From the NCBI GenBank assembly GCA_036583965.1, contig JAZBQD010000030.1:83022800-83086799 (forward strand): a stretch of DNA of 64,000 nucleotides, given 5' to 3'. A model generated the notes under the pieces. It was not told where the DNA came from. It worked only from the letters and a program-made list of their open reading frames with translations, and searched no databases. Within the stretch, counting starts at the first letter, position 1. The number at the start of each line of letters is the position of its first letter. Below, piece after piece: positions 1 through 13,900 of the stretch. Origin of the DNA: Prunella strophiata (lineage: Eukaryota > Chordata > Aves > Passeriformes > Prunellidae). Made by a program: the position numbers and the translations under genes.

Positions 1-1799
1 ACCAGACTAGTAAACATGACAAAAGGGGAAGCAAAAAAAATTTTTTTAAATTGTTTAGTAATCTTCAGAGCCTTGGTTTCATTTAGAGTTAGTATACATC
101 CTAAAGAAATTTTTAAAGACTGTACAGTTCAACAGTTACTGCTGGACCATGAAGAAATATCCCCAAGAACTGAGCTGCTTTTATGTTTGTGTGTGTCTGT
201 GTTTCTTTTGCAGTCCCACCATGACTCTCAACTTCCAGAAAAAAAAGTAATGGGGAGATGTGTACAGACATTGCTGCCATTAGATTACTTCACAACAGAT
301 TTTGGAAAACATTCCTCAGTACTCTAACTCAAATCAGCCCTACCAGTAAATTCTTGGAGTACACATGTGGTTTTGGCCCCTGCCAGCTGTTACTGTCTTT
401 CCAGGTTTTCCAGGCACTGCCCAGGAGTCTGCAAGTGCCAGAGTTGCTTCTGACACCCAGCTAACACACAACACCCTATTCTGGAGGGTGAGATAGTTTA
501 ATAGTAAGGACTTGAGATGCTCATGCCAATATGTTTAATATTCTAGTCATGTTTAATCCACTAGTAGAGAGATAGCTATAGAGTCTCTTTGAGAAATTTA
601 TCTACTGATCTGCAGGCCTAATAAATTCAGCTTTTTTTTTGGTACCAGAAGTACTGTCTGTACTGCATTTAACCTTATTAAATATCCTCACTAAGCCATA
701 CGTGTTGAACTTTTAAATGGAGGTGAATTCTCAGCAGGAATTCAGAGTTGGTAAAAATTCCCCGCAGTTTTCTGTGACAAAAGGCTTCAGTGATGTTTGC
801 AGTTTAGCTTTTCCCAAATAATTTTTTTTCTGGACAAAGTGCATAGCTCCCAACTCAAGCCCCAGACCTATAGCTGATGCTGCAGTGGCAGGTTGTCTCT
901 GTCGGGTGCCATGGCCAGTTGTGTGATGCCATCACCTTGTTCTCTTCATCCTTGGCACCATTAGAGCACTTTTGTGATGCAAATTTAGCTTCCACTTTCC
1001 TTTATAGCACTCAAAAAAATATTTCATATTCAGTATGTATAAGAGATGAGGGAAAAAATGTCAATAAAGTTAACATGGATAAAAATTTGTTTGATGTATA
1101 CTGATCAAATTAGGAGATTTTTTTAATACCATGTAGAATTACTGTGGAAGCTTTATGTTAACAAAAGTGGAAAATTGTCTATTTTGAAATCAAATCAGTG
1201 GAAAAGGAAACCAAGAGACATTGTCATTCCTAGCAGCAATCTGCAAGATTTCCATTAAAAGATGCCTTCTTGGCACTGAGCTACTGGACCTCACAGGGTC
1301 TAGAGAGTTTGTTTCTGCCCAAATGTGTCTTGGCTCTAGTGAAGAGTCTGACAAGTGAGATGTGGGTGAGGGACAGGTAGTTTACAAATCCAAAGTACAA
1401 CACAGTCCCTAAGGGGATGGATTACCAGAATGTCATGTTAACTATATGTTTAAAATAACTGGAAATCACTTTTCATTAATAGGTCTCAAAGTTCTAAAGG
1501 GGCCTAGGAATCTTGTGCAGGGGGACAACAGACAAGAGAGGAAGCATGTCCTAGATCCTTCAGCTGACCAGTGAAACCTGTCTTTCTGAGATCTGGTGCA
1601 ATTTTTGATGACAAAAGCTGGAACTGTTCAGCCCCATAGGTGAAGATCTGTGGAATGCAGCTGGGTGGCCAATGTCCATATTAAGTGCTGAGAGTTTGCT
1701 TTGTAGAAGTAATTCTGGGTTGGTTCAGTGGGCATAATTCAGAGTTGGTGCTCTAGGTATGCTTATGGAGAGCACCTCTGGCTTGGGGCCATCCAAGTT
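1..1799. other. Unique intronic DNA, no gene seen
   Basis: AT-rich sequence with only short chance frames (up to 103 codons). A short TG-rich stretch lies at 187-205. I see no transposon, RNA gene or motif cluster. Confidence 0.6.
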
Positions 1800-1974
1800 G
1801 TACAGAAAAGTTGTAGATCCCCCATCCCTGAAAGCATTGAAGGTCACATTGGATGGGGCTTTGAGCAACCTGGGACAGTGGAAGGTATCCCTGCCCCTGG
1901 CAGTGGGGTTGGAACTAGGTGGTCTTTAAAGTCCCTTCCCACCCAGAACACCCCATTATTCTGTGATTCTGTGA
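1800..1974 (+). mobile_element. CR1 LINE, 5'-truncated 3' end (sense)
   Basis: The stretch follows the end of CR1 ORF2 and the 3' UTR: CCCATCCCTG, then TTGGATGGGGCTTTGAGCAA, CCTGGGACAGTGGAAGGT, a run ending in GGTCTTTAAAGTCCCTTCC, and the tail ATTCTGTGATTCTGTGA ending at 1974. CR1 copies are normally 5'-truncated and lack a poly-A tail, as here. The left edge is approximate because similarity fades before 1800. Confidence 0.93.
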
Positions 1975-4900
1975 CGTGCTCCAGAACAGGTTTGCAGCAT
2001 GCACCAAGGTGTAGAAAGGGAGACCATTTGGCAGATGCACTTCAAAAGAATATTCCCATTTAGAACCACAGTGCTAATATAGATAACTCAAAGCCATACT
2101 GACTCCTATTTTTAGAATTAATTGTCATTTCATTTTGGGACACTGAAGCACATCTCCATCTGATGTGTTACTTATTCATGACTTAATTAGCAACTAGTTT
2201 GAAGTGATACCTTCCTCTTTACTCTCATTTTTTGACTGTTTGTGAGTGGCAGTGGTAAACAGGTGTAAGAATTGCTGTGTCAGTTCATACCAAATATGTC
2301 TTAGCCCAGTATCATATCACTGGGGCTAGTGTCAGATGCTTAATGAATAACAAAAAAAAGCTGTGTTTCCCTGGAAAAATCTCCCAGCCTTCATTACTTT
2401 GCATCAGGAATATATGTGGTTGCAATTGGTTTCTTAATGCTTAATCTAAAGGATATTAAAATAAATTATTCTGCTTATTTAGCCTATGTGCACCTACATA
2501 AAGGGAATATCTATATATAAGTTTTGGCCATGTTTTTTCTTGTACATCATACTTTTCTACACCATATTGTTGTAATGCTCATCATCATCATTGTTAGCTG
2601 TGCTCATTAAAGAGTTGCCCAGTGTTAACTACTGACACTGCCATGAAATCTGCCTCTCTGCACACGTGTAGATTTTGGAAGTTGCTAACTTTCACTAGCT
2701 GTTTCCTCTGAATGTCAGAAAACTTCCAGGTGCAATCAGTACAAAGCAATGTGTGTCTGTCTGTGGCTGTAACAGGGAAAAGCTGTAAACTCTCCCTTAA
2801 ATTTCTGGACTTTCTAGTCCAGAATTTTGCAAGCAGCAGATCTTTTGCATTAATTTGCTCTAGTCCTCAAAAATCTTTCTGAAGTAATGTTTGAATTATG
2901 CTACTGGGAATTCAGGAAGAGAAAATCCAAATGTCTTTGAATATTCAGTCATGGATTAATAGAGACTACTTTTCCTCAAGCTCCTTTTGCTTACAATACC
3001 GAGTTCCATGGTATAAGGTAGTGTGTAATCCCTGAGATGAGAGTTTTTGATGACTTCAATGAACTTTAAAAAAAGAAACTGTAATACATTTTGAAAGAAT
3101 TTAAAATCTGTATTTTTTAAATGCAGAATAGGAATTGAGAGCAGTTGAGGTATTCTTTCTGAAACTCGTGACTCCTCCTTTCTAAAAAGATAAAGCTTCA
3201 GAACTAAGTCATTGTGAAATCTGGGACAGAAAATCCAATAGAGCTCAGGTTTAAGTATTGCATCTCAGGGAGTGGACAACAGCTTGTATTTGCTTCATAA
3301 AAAAAGTGGAAAACAGGATTATTTTCCTGTAGTGAGGTCATACTTGAGGTATGGCACCTAAAGACAAACACCCTTGATCAGGAGTTGGTGATGAGTCCCC
3401 CAGTGTGTCAGATTAGACATAATTTGGGGTTCCTACTACACACACAGACCTTTTACTGACACAGTCTTAATTTTTCAGTATGTACTTTCTCAGGTCCTTC
3501 ACCTCAGCATCTTCTTTGCTGTTATCTACCCTGGAACCAGTGTAGGGTTTTCCAGTTAAGTCAGTTGCTGTAGTCTCAGGTGAAGAGCAGGAGGTGAACA
3601 GAGACTGGGCAGACAAAGGGAGAAGCTAATCCTTGCTGCAGAGTGCTCAAAAATCCCTCCAGTGGTTTATTTCAAGTGGTTTTTTTTTTTCAGTTCAAAG
3701 AGTTTTTCACCAAATGACCAGATGGTGCAAGAGAGTTCACTAGTGCCTAGGCATTCTTCACCCCTCCTTAACAACAGCTATGAGATTTTAAACTCCAGTG
3801 TAGATTCCTGCTGTGATCAGATGGGAGACAGACTCAAGGTGCCTTTTGAGGGATTAAAACTCTTAGTTTGCCAAGGTATGAAGAAAAGGCCCTTTAGAAA
3901 CCTTCTGAAAGAATTCTGGAGTTTAGGGCAGGAGCACACCAAGTAGTAGACTTAGCATTATTATCATAATGCTGATTTTTTTCCCTATGTACTTCTAATT
4001 TAATATGAAACTGAATAATATAATACTGAAACATTTAAAGAGATGTTGCAACAAAACATTGATTTTCTTCAATGACTTTTTTTTTCTAAATTACATTTTC
4101 TCAAAATCAATTTATTTTGGCAGACAAATTTTGATGCTACTTTTTATCATTGTGGAATCAACTATGATGCTATTGGAATCTACTCATTATGGTGCTAAGC
4201 ACCCCTAGCAGAGTGAAAGAGTGTGTGTGTAACAAAGCCACTGTCTCTGTGCCTGCTGAATCTCTTTGGCACAAGTGGGAAAATAAAGATTTAAAATGGC
4301 TTTTGTTTACTTAGTACTATGTAGAAGCAATGCCACAGCTAACTCCAGGAATGCAGAAGTATTGAAGCTTGAGCTTTAAAGTTCTTTTGTCACTGTTACT
4401 TTAGACAGCACAGGTAAAACCAGTATTTCAGCATATGATGACCACTCCTGTGTTTTGTAATTTATTCCATGTCATGTTCTAGGAAGTCTCTGTTTGAAAT
4501 CAGTTTATTGCATAGATATGATAGGCCATTTATTTGATTATTTCTTTTTTAAGGTTTTTTTTTCCAAAAAAGCATGCCTAAAAAAATTTAGTCCTTCCCA
4601 GTGAGATCCAGATGCATCAGATACTTTCAGAGAAGTAAGCATCACATATCTATTAAATATTTCTCTGAGGGTTTATAATTGCAATCAGTTCTGACTGACT
4701 AGTCTCAAAAGATAGCATGTGAATACAGCCTGTTAGGCAGATCTTTAGGAGCCATTGTAAAGTTACATCTACTCAGAAAAGGTCTGCTGCTCTCAGGGTG
4801 CTGTTTCCTCTATGAAGTTAGCTGAATGACTGCATGAAGTGTATGGCTGTCACTGTGGGCAGGGCAGATGTGAAGGGTTGTTTGTTGCTCTGATATTTTT

Positions 4901-7900
4901 AAGTTTCTCTAAAGCCTTCTGATGTTTACATTCTTGTGCAGAACTTTCTCACACACTTTTTGTAAATAACTTATTGTTTTATCTTCCTCTGTGGGGAATG
5001 AGCAACTTGATGGACTGTTGAGTTGTCCAGTGGCATTGAGGAGGTGGCACTGTCACCCTCCAATGACACTGGCATTTCAGAAATCTATAAATGGAGTCAG
5101 AATTCAATAAACTTCCTCTTTTTGCTCTCTTGCACCTTGCAAAGAGCTGCTGTCCACGTTGTGTTGTTTGGTGTCCTACAACAAGAGTTGTTAAGCTGTT
5201 TTATCCCATGAAGCCTAGGATGAAAGGTGTAGCATTATGTCTGGGTGTGCCAGCCAGCAGAGCGTGCACAGATATAACAGCATACCCTTAAACACTCTGT
5301 AAGCAGGTTGAACTGAAGCAGAGCCTGATTAAGAGAGTTGTTCTATGCCAGGATTGTAAAAGTCATTAACTGATGCATGCATTGATTAGATTTTTAATTC
5401 CTAGGTAAGACCACAGGTATCACAAAAACCACAGAAAGCCCTCAGCTCTCAGCACAGACTTAGAGCTGGGGCCATGCTGGGATAATTACGTGCTCCTTAA
5501 GATCCTGCTGTTCTGCTTACAGTCCAAGCTCAGGAAAGTAGGTCCAGGTATATGCAGTGATGTGGCATTTTAAAAGCCATGTCATTGAATTAGAGTGATT
5601 GCTACTGGAGGAGCAAGACTGCTTTACAAATTGCTTTAAAGTAGAGACTGAATCTCCATGAATCTTATGCTTGATGCATAATTTGCCCATTTATTTTCAC
5701 AATAGAATTATTTAATATGTTTTTTACACTTTAACCACCACAGAAAGTACATCTTTTGTATCTTCAATAAGTTGTGTAGCTACACATATATTAGTGAATT
5801 ATAGTGAAGAGGAAAGGAAATACTCCAGATGAAACTGAAAAGGCTTTCTTGAAGTTGCAGTATTTTCAGTGGTGTCTTCCAGTAAGGCTGCTGGTAGCAA
5901 GCAACAAGCTGCCTTTTTGCCTAGAACCTTCTGATTTGCTGCAGAAAGTTTTTTTCCTGTTCTTGGTGCTGACACATGGCATTCATCTCAGATGGTGGCC
6001 TGTGAGCAGAATCATGCACCCAGTACAGATGACAGACTTGTTTCTTTGATGAGATCATCCCATGACTCAAGACATATGCCAGTATCTGCAATATCTCACT
6101 TCTGAAGTTAATGCAGAAAACTGATGTTTTGTATCAATTGGCAATTTTATTTAAAGGTGCTTTGTATCATCTCTTGTATGAAAATAGGATGGTATTCAAA
6201 TATGCTACATTTCAATAGTTTAGTTTAGATTCGGTGCATTAGAATAAAGTTATGGATGAAATTGATCAATCTCCATAAACTGCCCAGATTTTGCTCAGGT
6301 TATTTTTTGCAGGAAAATGTTGCATTTTCTTCTTTTGCCTGCAGAATAATTTAGTGTGAGGATGGTGTTCTTTAAACTTTATTAGTTATATCTATGCATA
6401 AAACAATCCATTTAAATTAATTGGAATGACGATTGCAAAACATGTCTTAGGACCAGTGTTTCAGAAACATGCTGATTTTAAAAACATTTCCCAGAGGAAT
6501 ACAATAAAATAGGCAGGCAAAAATCCCAGCTTTAAAAATGTCTCTGTACTGGGTCCTAAGAACATATTAACATAAAAAATTATTTCTAACAATTTTGTGT
6601 ATATCGTACTGATGCATTAGACTCCTAGTACTATGTGCATGTAAGGGTACTTATAAATGTAAAAAATATTCATTTAATAGTGCATAGACAAGCATGTCAT
6701 TATTTATAACTTGTTGATTGCTTAATAGAACATTACTCATTTGGATTGTCATTTTATTTTCTTTTAAGATATCTCATAATATTAGAAATGAACACAGGCA
6801 GACTTTAGACATTTTACATAAATGTGTCCTGGCCTGTTTTCATTTAATTTTTCAAAATAACATTATTTTTTTGGTACAGATCATGTTTCAGCTTGAACAA
6901 TTCATTTGCATTTTTGTAGTGTCTGAACTGCTTCTCCTCATAAGGTAGGCATTCGCCTCCAAGGTAGAGTCCTGTGTTGCACTCAGTCTTCTGCAAGTCT
7001 TCCAGTTAATGTTTTAGAAAGGTAAAATCATGGATAATTCCATATTCTCAAAGAGAAGGAAGCAGGATGAACCAGCACTAAATAAACTCTGTTTTTTGTT
7101 CCTGTCCATTAAAAACACAGTGCTTTAAAGAGTATCCTTCTTTCTGACCTATAATGCTAAGAAAAATAACTCCTGTTTCCATTATCACATTGAGCATTTT
7201 TTTTCCTAGTACTTAGGTAAAATTAGAGGATTAAAAAAAATTGTTTATTTTGAAATTTATTTTCTTTTGCTGGAGTTGCTGAGTATTTCTTAATAATAAA
7301 TTGGATGACTGCAAGCAAAATGTAGAGAAACAGTACCAAAAAAAAGGGCTTCTTTTCTTTCTGCAATTGCATTATTACATTTAAATTTTTCAAAACCAGG
7401 TGTTGACCTATACTTATTAACATGCTACTGTTAAAACTCTGAAGTACACTTTTTCATTGGTTTTACTGCAGGGATTGATAAAAGCAGTAGCAATTCTAAC
7501 ATTCTCCCTTCTGGCAGTTATTTTAAATGGTCTTTTATACTTGGAGAGTTCTTCATAAATTTCTAATGCTGGTGCCAATGAAGTTTGTTACAAGTTCTTG
7601 CACTGCAGTGACACATAGTGCGTTTCGTAATGCAGCAGAGTGGCCACTGGAGGAAAAACCCTCTGAATAAGCTGCAAGTGACTTCCAAACTCCCAGAGCA
7701 TCCCAGAGAGTCTCTGGAGGCTCTGGGTAGGTTTTCTGCTATGTTAATTAAAGCCAATTTCTTTAATGTAGAGAACCTGACTTGATTATAGTCATAAATT
7801 TCTAATCCCTTTTTTGTCATCTCTTAGAAGCGCGGATGATTTCTGACACGAATTATTCATTTTGGCTTAAATGTTTTTATCGTGTTCTTGAGTGGAAATA

Positions 7901-10900
7901 TGAGCAAATGCAGCTTCACCTTTTGGGAATAGAAGTGGTTTTAAAAGATAAAGATGTCTTGCCATTTTTATTATTTTCTATATCACAAAGAAACAGACAA
8001 GTGAAGAGTCAGGGATAAAAAATAAATTATTCTTCCCACAGTCCTAAATTTATTACTTCACCAGAAATCAGATAGAACTTGAAATACTTACTGTCCTCTC
8101 AGAGCCAGTAGATTTAGTCAAATTGAGAATATTTAACTCCCAAGCATTTGAGAAATCTCAGAAGGAGCAGGTTGCTCCAGTGGTGTGAGTGACATGGGTG
8201 AGGGGAGGCAGTGAGGGGCTGCTCCCTCCTGGGAGCCTTCCCTGAGGAATTGCCATTTCCAGACCCGTGCTGCTCACCCCAGGTGATGGAATGTTGCAGC
8301 AGCTGTGGTGTTTTAATTCTTTTTCCCTCTTGCTGACAGCACAAACCTCTGTACCTGCTTCAAAGAGAGATTGCCATCTGCAAAGGGAAGGAAAAAATGA
8401 ATGTGGTGTATGCTCTGGGTCAGCTTTGCCAGTGTTCTGTGCTCTGCTGGAGCGCAGCCCCAAGGCTCACAGTTTGTAATTCATCCATTCAAAACCCCCT
8501 TGGGAATGGCAGCTTCTGGGCATTCCAGTCAGGCTTTTCCACAGTCCTTTTGACTTGGTTCATAGTGGCACAGTAATGCAGAAAGGATGGAGAACAAGGG
8601 GGAAGCCTTGCCAGGGTTGTTCAGACTGGCAATGATGTTTTAAGTCCTGGCTTCAGCATTACTGTGAGGTATTCTCTGCTCAGAGTGTGAGTTACAAGCA
8701 GTCCTGATGTGAAAGGCTTTGCTAAATAAAAGTGGATAAAGGTCCTTTCCTGACTTGGTGTTGTAACTGGAGAAAAAATGCTTTTAAAATGTTTTTTTGT
8801 GGAAAAATTTAGAAAATATAATTTCAAGATTTATGGTCCATTTAAAAACACAATTTGATAAATGACCTGATACTTCAAGAATAAAATATTTTATGAGTAA
8901 AGCCTTATTTTCCGTTACATTGTTCTCATGCTTGGCTAGATCAAGTGCAATATCATGTACAGTATTAACTGGCACTTTTTTAATGCCACATAATCTTTTT
9001 TAGATTTTAAAACCAAAATGCATATTCTGTAGGAAGATCAGAAAAAAAGTCCAAATAATTGTTAACAATTAGTTAGAAATTGTTTACATCTCAATGAAGG
9101 AATGGCAAATTGGCTTAAGGTTTAAGTGGCATCACATCAAACACAAGAATAGTTTCTCTAACCACATGATACACTCTAAATTAACACCCTAATCCTGAGA
9201 TAATCTCTGCTTATAGTGCACAGATATTGAAAAGATTAAGAGCAATCCAGAGTAATTAGAGGAAACATAACATATGCATACCCATGAATAATCTGTGTGG
9301 TGGCATGTTTAGAATAACTGTGAGGAAGAGGTGGTCAGTGGGATTTGTTGAGCTGTAGAGGAGATTTACAGTTAACTAGTGGAAATCTCCATTTATAAAC
9401 TGCATACCTACATGCTTAGGAAGAAGCAATTTCAAATCATTAAGTGACAAGATGACTCACTCATAAAATTTGAATAATATAGTTTTGGGTGTACATCCCG
9501 CATTTGTAAAACATATTTCTTCAATACCATTGTGATCCTTAGCAAAGACAAATGATTGAGAATGGCAGAAGCATTAAGCCTTGCCTTTGAAGAACTCATT
9601 GAACACTTTTTGTCTTCAGTTCATTTCTGAATTGAGATCTGAGTCATATTCATGACATGATCTTAACCTCCAAGAAAGAGTGTAGAACTGGAGCAGTGTG
9701 AAATCTGTATTCCCTGATAAGTGAGAGAGCCAGCACTGGAGCAGAGGGATGGGCTGGGATCATCTGGCAGAAGAAAGTCATAGTGCTGAGAAGGAAGGTG
9801 GCAGTGCTCTGTTTTATGGCCAGGTGTCAGATATGAAATCTAATTATGTCTGTCACATCTTGAAACTGTTTGTGAAGTTCTATTAGTGCTTCTCAGATAT
9901 AAAACCAATTTTTAAGGCATTTTGTTGTGTTCTCGGGTTTTGATCCATGACAACTCACTTTTTAAAGTGTTTTTTTTTTTAATGCAACTATAAGGGCTAG
10001 AAACCTCTAAAAAACATAGGAGTTACCTGTCTCCAAAACCAGAGCTGGTTTCCTGTACCTTTATTTTTTTATGCAGAGCTCCTTGATAATGGGATGTACC
10101 TCTGAACAAAACCTCCAGAAGAAAGAAAATCAGAGGGAGGTAGTCAGGATGAAAGAGAAAAAGCACAGGAATTTGGCAGGGTTTGTTTTTCCTTGAAGTT
10201 TTAGTGAAGCAGACATAATTTTTGATTCTTCTCTCATGAGGCTGGTCCTTCAAAAAGTCCTTATGCAAGGCCCTACACAATATTCTTGATGTGAAGTTGG
10301 AGTACTGTGAGTAAATAATAAGTGATTGAAAGAAGCATTTCCCATTACAGACTAATGTAAAATAAATAGTAGCTAAGTTTCTTCAGTCTTCCATTAGGTT
10401 CTGTATGTAATGGAAAGTTCTTTTTTCACTTAGGATAGGGGTGGAAAGATTTGAATATAGAAGTGGATAGTCTTCAATTTTATAGCTGTTTTACTTGCCA
10501 GCTATGTGCCCATATGTATTTCTAGCTGTATATCTACAATAAGTGTACCTGAAAATGTTGGAGAAGGAAAGAGTCCAAATTATCTGAAAGGCACCATGAT
10601 TCATTATTCCTCCTCCAAGTGGGATTTCTCTGGCTCGACAGCTCTGAACCTCAGCCATTTTATTTAAATTTTCAGACACTTAACAGAGAACATCAAAAAG
10701 ACAGGTTTCATTGAAATCTCTTGACCCATAAATTATTGAGAAAACACAATAAATAATTCTTCCACTGTTTTAGTATTTTTATAGGGAGTTGTAATGTTTA
10801 CATGTATCAAGAACACAGACATCCTAATTTATTATTATTATTGTTACCTGAAATCTGTCTACAAAATGGTATACTTTGGTTTTGTTAATAATTGAGAATT

Positions 10901-13900
10901 TTATTAGGGTATGTACAATAGTCTCCCTTTTTTTTTTTTTTCAGACAGTGAAACCAGATTAAGAATTCATAACTGCCTATGTTATGCATAGTTAAGAGTC
11001 AGTGTTAGCTTCAATGTTTGTCCACTGAGTGAACTGCTGGTCATTTAATTAAAAAAAATATGTATTTATTGAACAGATTTGAAAAGATACAGTATGGAGT
11101 GTAAGTGGGTTGTAGTCCTACTATGTTTGTTTATCACCAAAATCACTCAATTTATGTTATTTGGATGAGAGCTAAGGCATAATTAAATTGAATCAGGTTT
11201 TCAAGGCATGTATAGGAAAAATTTTACTCTCTAATGAAAATGTTAAGAGGAGGAAGAACTAATTTGGCCTGTGTTGTTTACAGCTTTGAGCTTGCATATA
11301 ATTTTACCAGGACTATTTCAAACCATTTATTTGATGTTCATCCCCATTTCTTTGAAAAATAGGGAGGGAATGAAAATAGCTGCTGGAAATTTGGAAAAGA
11401 TTGTGCTTTGTGTTTGCAGAGGTTTCAGTCTATATGGAAAGCTACTGCCAAATCACTTCACAGCCTGATACATCCTAGTGTACTTAATTAAATTAGTTGG
11501 TTGTATTTGGAACAAACTGTTTGATTTGGAGGATATTGAAAAACCTGTCTTAAACTTTGTGAGGTTTTACACATTAAGCTGATCAATCTGCCAAAACTTT
11601 TCTCGGTGGCTGGAGTACAGGACTAAGGCTGCTTTTGCATTTTAGGGAAGGGAATTTGAACATAGACCTCAACTACAGGTGCTCCACTTCTGAAGTCAAA
11701 TGTCCTACTGCATGCTTGCAAGGGCTGGGTCATGAATGCCATTTCAGATTTTCATATGCCAAGATGAAAAAACTCACTTTAGCAAACATCAGCCTGGATT
11801 ATTCAGTGCTTACAACTGTGTAACACCAGTATATTGAGGAAAAGTTGCTGGTAAACACATGTAAGTCAGCATTTAATCCAGAAATATACCAGAGAACACA
11901 AAGTAAATTGTTTACTTTGGTGATAGTGAATATTTTAGGTAAAGAAAGAAAAATAATATCAATGGGTACAGAGTTCAATAACTGATAATACAGATAAAAA
12001 TACTATTTTTGCTATGAATCCTCTAATGATAATACCTGTCTCAAATTATTGCTTCAAAAACTTGTAGTTGAAATAAATGTGGCAGATATTATACCTGGAT
12101 CTTAAGTACAAAACTGCTTCTTCTGCCCTCCACTATCCTACTGACATGTATACTGGGCTCTTATTGAATGGCTGCACAGCAATCATGCTTTGACTTACAC
12201 TGTTTGTTCTAGGCTGGAATTTTGATTAGTTAAGATGAAAATAACTTCTTTGCCTGCTTTGCCTTTGCAATAGATAATGTAAAATAAAATTGGGTGCTTT
12301 TAGCTGTACAGATGAGTCGAAAATATTTGTACTCCTTTTAGTAATGTTGGGCTATGGTGCCACCATTTGCATCCTTATAAAATGTAATTAGGTATTGAAT
12401 GTTTGCCTTCAAAAATGTTCAGCCTGAGCTGCTTTTTTGTGAGCAGTGTGGCAATAGACCATGAAGTGGAGCATACTCAGGTCTCCTGATGCATCACATC
12501 CCGCAATATTTTCTTCATGAAATGTTTAGTAATGTTTTAATGTTTATTTAACAGGCCTTATTTACTTTGCTGCAAACTGCAGCTGAGAGGCATCAAACCA
12601 CCTATCTATGTGCTTAAAAATACATTTAAGTGCCTAGCTGTGTTCAGTTTAGGAAGATATTAGCTGAAGTGATACACTTGCTGAAATGGAGTAAATACTG
12701 TAATAAAACTTGGAATTTCTTTGCTGTTCCATACTTCGTGCAAACTACTATCCTCCAGTACTAGAAATTTTAACTTTAAACTTTATTTATAAAAAGGTCC
12801 AGTAATTTCCTTCATAGATGAAATGTGGCTATCTAGCTCCACAGAGTGTTGTTGCTTGTTTTGCACTTGTAATAGCTTTTGCCTTAGAGGACACCCCAAA
12901 TGAACAGTGCAGTAGTAGTATAGATATGGAAGATAAGTTTCAAAAGAAATCACCTCTATTTCTGCTGCAATCAACAAAATATGCATTTAAAAAATGATCC
13001 TAGGGCCTCTTGCCCATTTTCTTAATCTTTGTCTTCATCTTTGCCACCTCTGCCTTATATCATCCACATTCTTTCACTAGAATATTTCTCTGACATTACT
13101 GGAGTGCAATTTTTCTGGGTGTTTTTTTTTTTTTTCTGTTTGTTTCCTTCAGTTCCCTCCCTCCCTCTGCTAAAATACCAGAGTGTTTTCTCTACTAGAA
13201 GTTTTCAGACTTCACTATTCTGAACCAAGACCATGACAGGACAGTGTTAATGTCCCTTTTCTGGAAATGCCCCACATCCAGAAACAAAAGGCAAGTAGCT
13301 TGTGCTACATTTGCAGTCATCCACTTCAACAGGGGAAGTCCATCGAGTCATCCAAACCAGAAGTGGCTGGAGCAGGCTACATCCCTCCTCAGGGCTGTGT
13401 CTTGGTGGGACAGGTTCTTCCAAGGGCATAGCAAAACACACAGAGGCTGTGCATGTTGGAGCAATGGTGTCATGGTCCTCAGACACACTGTGTGTTTGGA
13501 GGACCTGGCTGGAACTGCTGTGCCATGGGAATGAGAGCATGAGCAGGATGTTTTACCTCTCCACATCCACTTGTGCAGTGTATTGTGGATTTACTCAGTC
13601 CTCCTCTGTGTCACCTACCACACAGAAAAGCCTGTCATGTCTAAACAATTTGTGTCTTGCAGTGCATCAGATTGCTTTGGGAGGCAGACCTGCTCCAGCA
13701 TCTCTGCTAACTTCAATATTTAGGAATGCACTACTTTGTGTATAAACACTGAAATACCTAGTCAAGCAGATATTGATTTGCCAGATTTTATCTGTCAGCT
13801 TTCACTGTTTGACCACCTGGCTGCTAAAGGAACAGCCCTGGCAGACAATCAGGAGATGAACCTGGGATCATTTTAGTCCTGAAGCTGATCAGGAGATGCC

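Noticed and set aside
6101..6112. SEVN codons that might be the end of the preceding GABRB3 exon
   Set aside because: The next codon is GCA rather than ATG, there is no GT donor at the right place, and the upstream residues do not fit a beta subunit.
13302..13745. 147-codon frame, the longest outside the hexanucleotide array
   Set aside because: It overlaps frames of similar size on the other strand, has no recognisable domain and no splice or promoter context. GC-richer DNA explains it.
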